A DNA stretch of 64,000 bases from Kluyvera ascorbata_C (GTDB taxonomy: Bacteria > Pseudomonadota > Gammaproteobacteria > Enterobacterales > Enterobacteriaceae). Shown here piece after piece: positions 40,386 through 49,248 of this stretch. The notes under the pieces are model-generated. The model did no database searches. It was given only the letters and a program-made list of their open reading frames with translations, and was not told the origin of the DNA. How positions within the stretch are numbered: position 1 is the stretch's first letter; each line of letters starts with the position of its first letter. The position numbers were made by a program, and so were the translations under genes. The DNA lies in the NCBI RefSeq assembly GCF_044197065.1, contig NZ_JBIQOI010000002.1:620001-684000 (forward strand). The letters run 5' to 3'.

Positions 40386-40850
40386 CTATATTGCGGTACG
40401 GGAGGCCAGATACTGCTGCTGTTTCAGATGGCGAATAAGTATCTTCCCTTCCGGCATAAATTCGGTACCGTAACGCACCAGACCCACGCCTTTCAGTTCC
40501 GCATCAATGGCGTAGCGTAGTTCGCCGGGAATAGCTTGTTCCAGCATCACCACATCAATGCGCCGCAGGCGCGGTTCGTATTTCAGCAACACCTCAGAGA
40601 GCGTGGTCATCAGTTGATGGGCCGTACCAGGCATCCCCTGGAGGATTTTGGTCATATCCGGCAGGCCGTAGTCCGGCAGGTGGGCCAGTGTCCCGGCGCG
40701 GCAGTTCAGGATGCGCTGCATGTTATCCAGCACAGACAAAATCACCTGGTCATTCTCACTAACCTGATGCAGGTCGAGCCCACCGGTGAAGTTACCAAAG
40801 AGCATGTCGTACAGTGAAGGATTTCGATGTTGTCCCGGCATCTCAGTCAT
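40386..40850 (-). CDS. tssE: T6SS baseplate protein TssE (gp25-like)
   Basis: The 154-aa protein is homologous to phage T4 gp25, the baseplate component where the sheath starts. Typical segments are 'SLYDMLFGNF' at the N-terminus, 'VLDNMQRILNCRAGTLAHLPDYGLPDMTKIL' and the conserved 'LLKYEPRLRRIDVVML' (the E-P-R-L signature). It overlaps the end of tssJ by eight bases and precedes vasL. Together with TssF, TssG and TssK it forms the baseplate wedge in the cytoplasm. Confidence 0.92.
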   Translation of the reverse strand: MTEMPGQHRNPSLYDMLFGNFTGGLDLHQVSENDQVILSVLDNMQRILNCRAGTLAHLPDYGLPDMTKILQGMPGTAHQLMTTLSEVLLKYEPRLRRIDVVMLEQAIPGELRYAIDAELKGVGLVRYGTEFMPEGKILIRHLKQQQYLASRTAI

Positions 40851-41385
40851 CCTTCAGCGGTTGCAGCGTCAGCTGGTTATTGCTGACTTCAATAACGCGC
40901 GGCTTGTCCGGGTCAAGGTCATCGCGGGTCAGGGTGATACGCCAGCTGTTGTTCACCTGGTCCGGGGCCATAAACATCCCCGCGACCGCCACATACTGCG
41001 CCGTCTCCTCCATCGGCATATCCAGCGTCACCGACTCACCCGGGCGAACGCGGATATCCTTTTCCGCCACCAGGTCCGTCTTGATCGCCTGGCTGTCGTC
41101 TGCAAACAGCGACGGATAATCAGTGCTGTCAAAAGCCTTGCGGTCTTTAAGCTGGTAGATACGCACCACGGTGGCAAGAGCCGCGCCTCTGGCATTATTG
41201 TTTACGCCATCACGGGCCTGGATATCCAGATGCAGGGTTTTCACCTGTTTGTAAAAAATGGATTTTGTGACCGAAACGGTGCTGTCCGTCACGCTCTGCG
41301 TCAGGCCGCAGCCAGTTAATGTCGTCATCAGGCCCAGTGCCAGCAGCGTACCGGAAACCTTACCAGCGGTAATCGCCATCTTCAT
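40843..41385 (-). CDS. tssJ: T6SS outer-membrane lipoprotein TssJ
   Basis: A 180-aa lipoprotein from ATG 41385 (MKMAITAGK); upstream codons overlap tssG and have no signal features. The signal peptide ends in lipobox L-T-G-C with Cys26 lipidated. The mature domain has the TssJ beta-sandwich pattern: 'SIFYKQVKTLHLDIQARDGVN', 'ATVVRIYQLKDRKAFDSTDYPSLF', 'DIRVRPGESVTLDMPMEETAQYVAVAGMF' and 'WRITLTRDDL'. TssJ anchors the TssL-TssM membrane complex to the outer membrane. It overlaps tssG by 26 nt and tssE by 8 nt. Confidence 0.92.
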   Translation of the reverse strand: MKMAITAGKVSGTLLALGLMTTLTGCGLTQSVTDSTVSVTKSIFYKQVKTLHLDIQARDGVNNNARGAALATVVRIYQLKDRKAFDSTDYPSLFADDSQAIKTDLVAEKDIRVRPGESVTLDMPMEETAQYVAVAGMFMAPDQVNNSWRITLTRDDLDPDKPRVIEVSNNQLTLQPLKDD

Positions 41386-42454
41386 CGCTCTCTCTTCGGT
41401 GGATATTTTCCTGGACGCGCTGATAGCGGCCCAGATTAATGGTGATAACAGTGTCTGCGTTCTGTTGCGGCTTAAGGGGCCGTAGAACCGCCGTACGACC
41501 GAGCTGAACCGCCTGTGTTTTATCACACGTCAGTTGTGCATCCGGCAGCAAATTCCGGTTAACACAAAGCTGCAGCCGGACATCCAGATGCGAGCCGAGA
41601 TACACATGCAGCAGTGCCATCAGGTCCTGATACAGTTCGCAATCGGGTAGCCAGCTCCGGACCTCCTCAGCATTGTCTGTGCTCAGTTGCAGCAACACCT
41701 GGCTGTTAACATCGGTGCCGTGGGTGCCCATGACGGGGCGATGTTTCAGGCTGACCGGACGTTGCGTGCTCATGGCAACCTGGTTTTTCAGCGGAATGCG
41801 GCAACGGTCATGGTGGTATACCCTGGCACGGGTATCCGGGGCCAGCAGGCGCACCAGTGCATCCAGCCCCTCTGCCATGCGCCCCGGCAGCAGCATCAGC
41901 GGCAGCAGCGCCAGAAACCGTGACAATGGCGTGGCGGCGGCCTTTTCACATCCCGGGAAACCCAGCCCCACCAGCCCCAGCAGATACTGTGAGGTGTTAT
42001 CGGTGCCACCCGGCTCAAAGGTTGCCGGATACGAGTACTTGCGCCAGATGCGGTAATACTGGGTAATCAGCCGGTGGTTGAAGATATCGAGGAAATCGCG
42101 GGTGGCTTCGAAGCCTTCCCGCCGTTGGGTGATATCGTCGATATAGTGCGTCGGCAACGGTGACTCCACACCGTACAGCCCCATAAACGTGACCTGCACC
42201 GACGGCGGCAGATGCGAATACTCCGGGTCGACCATCCCTTTTATTTCACTGGCCGGAAACCCCATGCCCGCATGCGGACGGAAACGGACCGGTTCGTGAC
42301 GAATCTGCCCGTCGCTGCCAAAAACAGGCTCACCCGGCTGGCTGCGTTCCAGTAGCTGGCAGAAACGGTAAAAATTCATATACGGCAAGTGATGCCGCAG
42401 GTGTTCCATCAGCCGGGCAGGCGCGGACTGTGATTCTCTTTCCACCGGATACAT
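41360..42454 (-). CDS. tssG: T6SS baseplate protein TssG
   Basis: A 364-aa baseplate wedge component. Family segments are 'YMNFYRFCQLLERSQPGEPVFG', 'VRFRPHAGMGFPASEIKGM', 'VQVTFMGLYGVESPLPTHYIDDI', 'FLDIFNHRLITQYYRIWRKY' and the C-terminal 'GRTAVLRPLKPQ'. The start used overlaps tssF by 46 nt and has AAGGGA very close; an internal ATG at 42409 (MEHLRHH) overlapping the tssF stop as TGATG is the alternative and would remove 15 residues. TssG binds TssF and TssK around the VgrG hub. Confidence 0.92.
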   Translation of the reverse strand: MYPVERESQSAPARLMEHLRHHLPYMNFYRFCQLLERSQPGEPVFGSDGQIRHEPVRFRPHAGMGFPASEIKGMVDPEYSHLPPSVQVTFMGLYGVESPLPTHYIDDITQRREGFEATRDFLDIFNHRLITQYYRIWRKYSYPATFEPGGTDNTSQYLLGLVGLGFPGCEKAAATPLSRFLALLPLMLLPGRMAEGLDALVRLLAPDTRARVYHHDRCRIPLKNQVAMSTQRPVSLKHRPVMGTHGTDVNSQVLLQLSTDNAEEVRSWLPDCELYQDLMALLHVYLGSHLDVRLQLCVNRNLLPDAQLTCDKTQAVQLGRTAVLRPLKPQQNADTVITINLGRYQRVQENIHRRESDEDGDYRW

Positions 42455-44172
42455 TTCCCTTCAGGCTGAACAATCAGCGTAAGCTGGTTAAACTGGTTCA
42501 TGTCGGCATACAGCGCGAAAAAACGATTAAGCATTTCACCGAACAGATGCACATCCCCTTCACCGCTGAAACCGTGACTGTCGAGGGTCACCTCAATATC
42601 CAGCCCGCGCAGCAGAAAGCCGTCCTCAAAACGCTGAATACGGTGATGCTGTACGGACTGAATCGCCTCCAGGCGACGGTTATTCAGCTCATCATCGAGC
42701 CAGTTATAAAGCGACAGGGTGCCACGCAGCACATCAGCACTGCTCATCATATTGAGAAAACGCGTGCCCAGATGGCTCATCACCCGCCAGTGAAAACGGT
42801 CTTCGGCAGGCGGGTAAACCGGCAACGTCGGTTTGCAGACATTACGGACGGCCACCGGGGTTTCGAATACCTGTTCGCAGCGGTCAAGCAGAGTGCTCAT
42901 CAGCGCCCTGCGTGGCAACTGGCCGTTGGTGCCAGTGATACGCAGCGATACCGTTTCTGTTGCCAGTTGCCGGTCGGTTTCCCACTGCTGTCCGCCGAGG
43001 ATAAGCCAGGTATCGTGCATCCCTGTCACACCCCGCTTCACGCGGGTGTGGTAGTAGCGTTCAGGAGCCTGCCGGCGCAGCATCCCGCCCTGATGGCGAA
43101 AGCTGGTAAACGGCACATAGCGGGCATCCCCGGTCCGGCCGGAGCCGGTCACACTGTCCACCGAATAAATCTCGGTATGTCCGTCCTGCAGCCGTTTCGG
43201 GCGCAGCAGGTATTCACTCTCCAGCCCGCTGATGGTCAGCGGGTCGGCTTCCAGGGTGAACAGGTTTATCACCGGTACACAGTGCAGGCGCAGGCTGTTT
43301 TCAGTGACCGGCAAATCTCCCGGCCAGACCTGGCTGAACACCATCTCGATATCGAAGTGAGCCATCCTCGCAGGCAGCGTGATATTGTCCAGCCCGTTGA
43401 GGTGCACAAACATAAACTTTTCGCGGAAGGTGAAATACTCCAGCAACAGCTGGTAGCCGCTGAATGCGCTGTCGCCCTTCGGCCACAGACGGTCTTCATC
43501 TGTAAAGCCGCCCGGGGAGAAGAACCCATCCAGCGGTATCCGGTCAGCCTGTCCCGGCAGACGAATGTACAGCCCGGCCTGACGCTTCGTGAGCCACAGA
43601 TGCAGATGGCTCCCGGTTACCGGCTCTTCCCCGAGGTACAGCGCCAGGCGGCTGAGGTCAGTCTGTGACCAGTCGGCCTGCGGACTGCAGGAGAAACGCA
43701 TCCGGAGAACAGAACGACCATCAGGCTCCGTCGTCATCGTGGTAGCAGAAACCACCAGCGGGTTGAGCGCCATATCGCGGGTCGTCCGGTAACGACAGAC
43801 GGTATTTTTCGGCCCCACCGGCCGGGACATCACCTCCAGCCCGGCGGGCACCCGCTCCCCCATCTTCATTGCCGGAACGTCCGGCATGAAGGCCACCACC
43901 GACAGCGACGGAATGGTGCGCAGATAATGCGGCCACAGCTGGCTGACCAGCCCTTCGGTCAGCTCCGGCAGATCGTCGTCAATTTTTTCGCGCAGCCGTC
44001 CCACTGAGAAGGCGAAGCCTTCAAACAGCCGTTCAACATACGGGTCCGGCGTTCCGGCTTTGTCGAGGTCCAGCATCGCCGCACGGTCAGGGTGCGCCAG
44101 GGCAAACTCTTTGGCCGCCTCACGCAGCCAGCGCATCTCGGCATCAAAATAACGCAGGGTTAAATCTTCCAT
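42409..44172 (-). CDS. tssF: T6SS baseplate protein TssF
   Basis: A 587-aa protein with the unmistakable TssF N-terminus 'LTLRYFDAEMRWLREAAKEFALAHPDRAAML' followed by 'DPYVERLFEGFAFSVGRLREKIDDDLPELTEGL', and 'YLRTIPSLSVVAF'. Length is typical. Two TssF and one TssG build each wedge of the cytoplasmic baseplate. It starts 31 nt after tssA and overlaps tssG at its 3' end. Confidence 0.95.
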   Translation of the reverse strand: MEDLTLRYFDAEMRWLREAAKEFALAHPDRAAMLDLDKAGTPDPYVERLFEGFAFSVGRLREKIDDDLPELTEGLVSQLWPHYLRTIPSLSVVAFMPDVPAMKMGERVPAGLEVMSRPVGPKNTVCRYRTTRDMALNPLVVSATTMTTEPDGRSVLRMRFSCSPQADWSQTDLSRLALYLGEEPVTGSHLHLWLTKRQAGLYIRLPGQADRIPLDGFFSPGGFTDEDRLWPKGDSAFSGYQLLLEYFTFREKFMFVHLNGLDNITLPARMAHFDIEMVFSQVWPGDLPVTENSLRLHCVPVINLFTLEADPLTISGLESEYLLRPKRLQDGHTEIYSVDSVTGSGRTGDARYVPFTSFRHQGGMLRRQAPERYYHTRVKRGVTGMHDTWLILGGQQWETDRQLATETVSLRITGTNGQLPRRALMSTLLDRCEQVFETPVAVRNVCKPTLPVYPPAEDRFHWRVMSHLGTRFLNMMSSADVLRGTLSLYNWLDDELNNRRLEAIQSVQHHRIQRFEDGFLLRGLDIEVTLDSHGFSGEGDVHLFGEMLNRFFALYADMNQFNQLTLIVQPEGKCIRWKENHSPRLPG

Positions 44173-44203
44173 TTATTTTCTCAGATTCAGAGAGTGGTGA
44201 AGG

Positions 44204-45790
44204 TTAAGCGCACAGTACAGCAGCCCGCGCCGGGTCGATGGCGATCAGCCCGGCAAGCAGGGACTCCATGTCGGGTTGCAGGCGCGCTTTATCCGCCTCG
44301 CTGCGGCTGTATTTCATGCGCAGCAGTTTCAGGCGGTGGGCCTTTACCTCAAACAACAGGTCAGGCTCCCACTGCGTCAATGTGATGGTCGTGGCGCGGG
44401 TATCCAGCTCTGCCAGCAGATGCAGTGCCAGGTCATTTTTACCCGTCTGCTCGGCAAGTCGCGCCATCAGCAGGCGCAGCAGCCAGTGACGCCGTGCAGT
44501 GGCGATACCGGGACGATTTTGCAGCCAGGCCATGGCGGCCTCCGGGCCCTCGCTGTCGGCCAGCGCGAGCGCTTCCGGCTCCAGTTGCAGAATGTCGTTG
44601 TCCCCTGATAACCGGGGAGTAGCGACCGGTGCATCCTGAAAGCTCAGAGGCGTATCCAGCACCTGCTGCTGTATCCAGGCCAGAGTCACCTCATCCGCAA
44701 ATGGCGTTCCATCGTTAAAGGCAAGATTCTCCAGCCCGGGCAAACGGTTCAGCAGCCCTTTCAGGTCATCCCGGATGATGGTCGCTTCATTTTCCCGGCC
44801 CAGCTTTAACAGCGCCTGATGCAGATACCACTGCAGATCGAGCCACAGGTGGCAGGCACCGCGCGATAACAGATCGTCTGCCGTTTCCAGCAGGGGCTGC
44901 CATTGCTGTTGCAGATACAACCGTCTGAGCTGCGCCCGGGGATCCGCTTTCGGCGGTTCAAAGCGGGTCCGGCCATCGCCAGCCAGTGCGGGAAGCTGCG
45001 TCAGGGTGTCGTGACGGATATTCTTCAGTAGCCGGTGTGCCGCCAGCCAGCCGTCAGGTTGTTCCTGCAGGTATGCCGCCAGAATGCGCGCCTGCGCCAG
45101 CAACTCCTGCCCGGAACGAATGCTGGTCAGTTCAGGCGGGCTGAGGTGTGACGGTAAAGGCGTACTGGTGGCATTTTGCGGGACCACGGCATCCGTACCG
45201 CCGGACTGCTGCAGGCGGTTCTCCAGCGCGCGATACAGGGAATCCAGTTGCGGGCGACTTTCCTGCGCTAATCCATCGGCCGTTTGTGCAATCAGCAGCA
45301 ATGCTCCGGTAATGCGCAGGGTATCGACGCTGTTGACCTCCGGATAAAGAGACAGACTGTCGAGCATTCTGGCGCTGGCAAGCCATTCCAGCGCCCCTTT
45401 GCGACTACGGTCGCGCTGCGGGTGTAGCTGTGCGCCGAAGTGTTGTAATAACCCGGCCAGCAGTTCCAGCCCGTCAGCCAGCCCGGTTTCGCCATCGCGA
45501 TGCAACCGTGCCCATGCGTAATACGTGGCGACGCGGATATCTTTGGTGGTGGTGGTGAGTAATTTTTCAGCAAGCTGGCAGACGCATTCCGTATCCGCAC
45601 CGGAGAGCTGACTGACCTCCTCGCGCATCTGCTGAAAATCATCGTGATAGCCGGGATCTTCCCCGGCCGGATTGTCAGCAGATACTGGCTGTAACCAGTT
45701 GTCCCACAAGGCAAGACGCTGTTGCGTCTGCTGTGCCAGGACATTCGCTTCGGCATGGCAGGCCGTCAGCAGTGAATCAGAGGAGGCCAT
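44204..45790 (-). CDS. tssA: T6SS protein TssA (ImpA family)
   Basis: A 528-aa TssA. The ImpA_N domain is at the N-terminus ('WLQPVSADNPAGEDPGYHDDFQQMREEVSQLSGADTECVCQLAEKLLTTTTKDIRVATYYAWARLH'), a middle helical domain follows, and the C-terminal region ('ITLTQWEPDLLFEVKAHRLKLLRMK') is the oligomerisation part of the long TssA class. The start overlaps the tssM stop (TGATG), so translation is coupled. TssA caps the growing sheath/tube and interacts with the membrane complex. A second ImpA_N-bearing gene (vasL) is present in the same cluster. Confidence 0.92.
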   Translation of the reverse strand: MASSDSLLTACHAEANVLAQQTQQRLALWDNWLQPVSADNPAGEDPGYHDDFQQMREEVSQLSGADTECVCQLAEKLLTTTTKDIRVATYYAWARLHRDGETGLADGLELLAGLLQHFGAQLHPQRDRSRKGALEWLASARMLDSLSLYPEVNSVDTLRITGALLLIAQTADGLAQESRPQLDSLYRALENRLQQSGGTDAVVPQNATSTPLPSHLSPPELTSIRSGQELLAQARILAAYLQEQPDGWLAAHRLLKNIRHDTLTQLPALAGDGRTRFEPPKADPRAQLRRLYLQQQWQPLLETADDLLSRGACHLWLDLQWYLHQALLKLGRENEATIIRDDLKGLLNRLPGLENLAFNDGTPFADEVTLAWIQQQVLDTPLSFQDAPVATPRLSGDNDILQLEPEALALADSEGPEAAMAWLQNRPGIATARRHWLLRLLMARLAEQTGKNDLALHLLAELDTRATTITLTQWEPDLLFEVKAHRLKLLRMKYSRSEADKARLQPDMESLLAGLIAIDPARAAVLCA

Positions 45791-48700
45791 CAGTTCATCT
45801 CTCCGTTACCGGTATCCGCATCAGCCGTATCACTGATGCCCTCTGTCTGTGCCGTCGCGGTGGCATCAACACTGAATATGGACTCCGGCAGCTGGAAATC
45901 CCGCAGTTTCAGCAGCGCCAGCGGCCCTTCACCAGCTTCGGTACGCAGGGTGTAGTTCAGCGGCCTGCCATCCTGCGCCTGCCAGGTGAGGCTGTAACTG
46001 CTGCCCGTTCCGGAATAAGCGCTGACGTTCGCCTTATCCAGCAGACGTATCCAGCCCCAGGCACCGGACATATCAGCATATTGCCGGGTTCCGGCCTGGG
46101 TGCTTATCCAGCTCAGGGCGGCACCGGGCGCTTCGGTGTCGGCTGGCCAGTTGAAGCGCTTCCAGGCGGGCATCTGGTTCATGTAGACCAGTTTCTGGCT
46201 GTCAATCACCAGCGTGGTCTGCATCACGCCATCGGCAGTACCCGGCCGGAGTTCGAAGGACAGCCCCGCCTCCCCGTTGGTGAAGACCACATCGGAAATA
46301 TGACTGAGCAAATCTACTGCCTGTAAGAATGCAGGATTAAACGTCAGTCCCTGCGCATTAATGCTGTCCGGCACCCAGTGGCTGCCTTCTTTATGCAGGA
46401 CACCATTGAGACGGGTCTGCAGAAAGTGCGTGATACGCCCGGAGTCGGCATTGAGGTATTTCGCCAGTAGCGGTAGAGACACTTCACTGCTGACATCCTT
46501 AAACGGATAGCGTCCGCCAAAGGCACTGTTCCAGTCATCCACCACCGCACTGCGCCACTGGGCATTCAGACTGTCCGCCGCCGGTTGCAGTACCTGTTGC
46601 CAGGCCTGCTCCATCGGACGAACAAATACCGTCTGGCCGAACCCGCTCCACTCCTGCCCCAGCCCGGCAGCCACCAGGCTGCCGTAGTCACGGGTCTCGG
46701 TTAAATCCACCGCTTTCCCCTGAAATACGGTCTGTGCCAGAGTCTGCGCCATCTCCTGCGGGTCAGCGGCGTTAGTCACCTGCTGCAGACGCAGGCGCAC
46801 CTGCGTCACCCGGGTAAGATAAGTCTGCAGACTCAGGTCGGTATCGCTGCCGCCTTTCTGCTGATTATCCATCAGCGCCAGTACAGGCCCGAAGGTGGCA
46901 TCCAGCGGGCCATGCGCCCCGCCGCTCTGGTCAATCGCCGGTTGTTTATCACCGCCAAGCAGATTTTTCGCCGATTTCACCAGCGAATCGGATATTGCCT
47001 CTCCGGTCTCGCCGGTGCGTCCCTGAATATTCAGGGTGTTCATCAGCGCCACCAGCGGCGACTGGCGGACATCCGCCATCAGGGTAAGCTGGTCGATGGC
47101 ATCCGACAGCGTGGCGGCACGCTGCCAGCGCAGGCTGTTGAGAAAATCGAGCCAGGCGGTACTGAAATCAGCAAAGTAGCGCTCTGTCAGTCGTTGCTTC
47201 AGGGCCTCCGGCGACACCTGCTGCGAGACAGGTTGTTTACTGTCGCTCAGCACCCAGTCCATCTCCTCGCGACGCTCATTCACCACCTTATCAATGACAG
47301 GCTGTACCGCCTCCTCCCATGCCTGACGGGTGAACATCCCCGGCACGATTTCATCCGTGGTAAACAGGCGCGACGCATCGGTTTCCCCGGTCATGTCCGC
47401 CACACGCATATCGGCATACTGGTTCGCCACCTGCGCCAGCATCTTCTGGTACAGGGTGGATTCGCTATTGCGCATCCCCATCTGGCGCACCAGCAGCGTG
47501 CGCGTCTGGCTGACCAGCGTCTCATCGGCGTGCAGACGCCACTGCGGATGCGTCGCCAGATTCGCGGCATAAAAAGAGAGCAGCGCAGGGCCACTGCCCT
47601 GCCAGACACCGGCAGTCACACCGGTACGCTGCGGCCAGTCGCGCATCAGCGTTCCGGAAAACCAGGCGGCATCCACTCTCTGCGGGTGGGCCAGCATCAG
47701 GTACAGCTTGAGCTGGTCGTAAACCGGTTTTGCCATGCGTTCACGCAACGGGCTGTCCGGCGGCAACCGGACAAACGCCTGCAATTGTTGGGTCAGGTAC
47801 TCCGCAGCCGCATCCCGCAGCAACGGTAAAGCGCTTTCAGCATAGTGCGGGAATACCGCCGTCAACAGGGCATCATTCTGGTTCAGCCCGCTGCGGGCAT
47901 ACCAGGGAACACCCTGCTCTGAGCGGTACTGCAGGCGGGACAGTGTTTTCTGTAATTCAGCCAGGGCATGCAGTCGCACCGCCAGCGGCTGTTTATCCGC
48001 CGCAAGCCGTGCAACCTGCTCGGTGGCATCCGTCACCAGGTGACGGTTGGCAACAAAGGAGACCGCCATGGATATCCCCCACAGCGCCATCAGGGTAACC
48101 GCCGTCGCCCCCACCATCTGCGGCCAGCTGACGCCCGGTTTACGCGGGCGCAGGCCTGCGGGTAATTCCGTCATCCTGTCCGGCAGAATATCCCAGCGGT
48201 TATCCTTACCCCAGTGGTGCGCGATGCTGCGCGCCGCCCCGACGGATGGTGGGCTGAACAGGATGCCTGCCAGCGGTAAAGGGCGATACGGGTTCAGCAG
48301 CACCGATAACGGTCCGGCCAGACTCTCCGGCTCACGGGCAAGCTGATCGGCCAGGGCCAGTAAAAAATGATGCTGTGGCTTATCGCAAATCTGCTGAATG
48401 CCCCGGGCGGTGAGCGCCGGGATCAGGGCTGTCACCTGACGGGCCAGGGTCTGCGGGATACAACCAGCTGGCAGCTGGCAGCCCACGGGCTGGGTCACCC
48501 GGCCCGACGGCACTCCACTACGCAGATGCAGGGACCAGACATAGAGGGGGAGTTTCCAGCCCAGCGCGTCATAACGACGGCTCAGGGCATGGGCCAGGGT
48601 ATCCATGGATTCAGGCGTCAGCGGCGCAGGAAACTCCGTGTCTGCCCCCGACAGGCGGTCAAATGCGGATGTCACCCACACCATGCCATCCACCGGGCGG

Positions 48701-49227
48701 CGGCGCAGTTTACGCAGTGCGGTAAAGCAGGCCGTATCGGCGGGCATAGCCGGATCGCCTCCCCACAGCAACAACGTTCCCTGGTCTTCCTGCCAGAGTT
48801 CACGGGGGAGTTTTGGGGTGAGTTGTTCGACATCGGCAGCGTTGCCGGTCACCAGCAGGATGCGGACTTTGCGGGGCCAGCGACGACCGTAGGTATGGCG
48901 AAGATACAGGCGGATATTTTTGAGTGTTTCACTATACTTTTCCTTATCCGCAGCACGCCTCCCGTTTTCCTGTTGCTGGCTTTTACCCGATAATTCGCGA
49001 AGCTGCTGGATAAAACTCAGTGAAATGAGCCACTGCCACAACCGGACAAATACATCGTCACAGAGCAGAATAAACAGGCACCACCCGGCCACAGCCAGCG
49101 ATACCGTCAGTTTTTTCTCTGTGGTACGAAGATGAACGACAGGATTCTCAGTCCAGATAAGAACCCCGCCGATAACCGCTATCAGCAGAATAATTAACCA
49201 TGTACTGAGCCGTTTTTTCTTTTTCAC
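45790..49227 (-). CDS. tssM: T6SS inner-membrane protein TssM (IcmF family)
   Basis: An 1145-aa core membrane-complex protein. Two N-terminal helices (STWLIILLIAVIGGVLIW; VSLAVAGWCLFILLC), a cytoplasmic domain (about 60-370), a third helix (VGATAVTLMALWGISMAVSFVA, near 375-395) and a long periplasmic part containing the IcmF domains are visible, ending in a TssJ-binding-type beta region. The place of the Walker A motif (about residues 121-140) reads 'VRILLVTGNAADVEQLTPK', without G-K-S/T, so ATP binding is unlikely. It lies between a 393-aa membrane protein gene and tssA. Length and topology are normal for the family. Confidence 0.93.
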   Translation of the reverse strand: MKKKKRLSTWLIILLIAVIGGVLIWTENPVVHLRTTEKKLTVSLAVAGWCLFILLCDDVFVRLWQWLISLSFIQQLRELSGKSQQQENGRRAADKEKYSETLKNIRLYLRHTYGRRWPRKVRILLVTGNAADVEQLTPKLPRELWQEDQGTLLLWGGDPAMPADTACFTALRKLRRRPVDGMVWVTSAFDRLSGADTEFPAPLTPESMDTLAHALSRRYDALGWKLPLYVWSLHLRSGVPSGRVTQPVGCQLPAGCIPQTLARQVTALIPALTARGIQQICDKPQHHFLLALADQLAREPESLAGPLSVLLNPYRPLPLAGILFSPPSVGAARSIAHHWGKDNRWDILPDRMTELPAGLRPRKPGVSWPQMVGATAVTLMALWGISMAVSFVANRHLVTDATEQVARLAADKQPLAVRLHALAELQKTLSRLQYRSEQGVPWYARSGLNQNDALLTAVFPHYAESALPLLRDAAAEYLTQQLQAFVRLPPDSPLRERMAKPVYDQLKLYLMLAHPQRVDAAWFSGTLMRDWPQRTGVTAGVWQGSGPALLSFYAANLATHPQWRLHADETLVSQTRTLLVRQMGMRNSESTLYQKMLAQVANQYADMRVADMTGETDASRLFTTDEIVPGMFTRQAWEEAVQPVIDKVVNERREEMDWVLSDSKQPVSQQVSPEALKQRLTERYFADFSTAWLDFLNSLRWQRAATLSDAIDQLTLMADVRQSPLVALMNTLNIQGRTGETGEAISDSLVKSAKNLLGGDKQPAIDQSGGAHGPLDATFGPVLALMDNQQKGGSDTDLSLQTYLTRVTQVRLRLQQVTNAADPQEMAQTLAQTVFQGKAVDLTETRDYGSLVAAGLGQEWSGFGQTVFVRPMEQAWQQVLQPAADSLNAQWRSAVVDDWNSAFGGRYPFKDVSSEVSLPLLAKYLNADSGRITHFLQTRLNGVLHKEGSHWVPDSINAQGLTFNPAFLQAVDLLSHISDVVFTNGEAGLSFELRPGTADGVMQTTLVIDSQKLVYMNQMPAWKRFNWPADTEAPGAALSWISTQAGTRQYADMSGAWGWIRLLDKANVSAYSGTGSSYSLTWQAQDGRPLNYTLRTEAGEGPLALLKLRDFQLPESIFSVDATATAQTEGISDTADADTGNGEMN

Positions 49228-49248
49228 ATCATTATCCTTTGCGTAACA

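Noticed and set aside
41386..41526. TssJ start at 41526
   Set aside because: These codons lie inside tssG and place 47 non-signal residues before the lipoprotein signal peptide; ATG 41385 gives a normal TssJ.
42430..43668. 412-codon open frame antisense to tssF
   Set aside because: It mirrors the GC-rich tssF codons, is rich in Arg/His/Gln, has no ribosome site and no family; it is a shadow frame. The same holds for the long antisense frames at 14199-15260 and 46912-47829.
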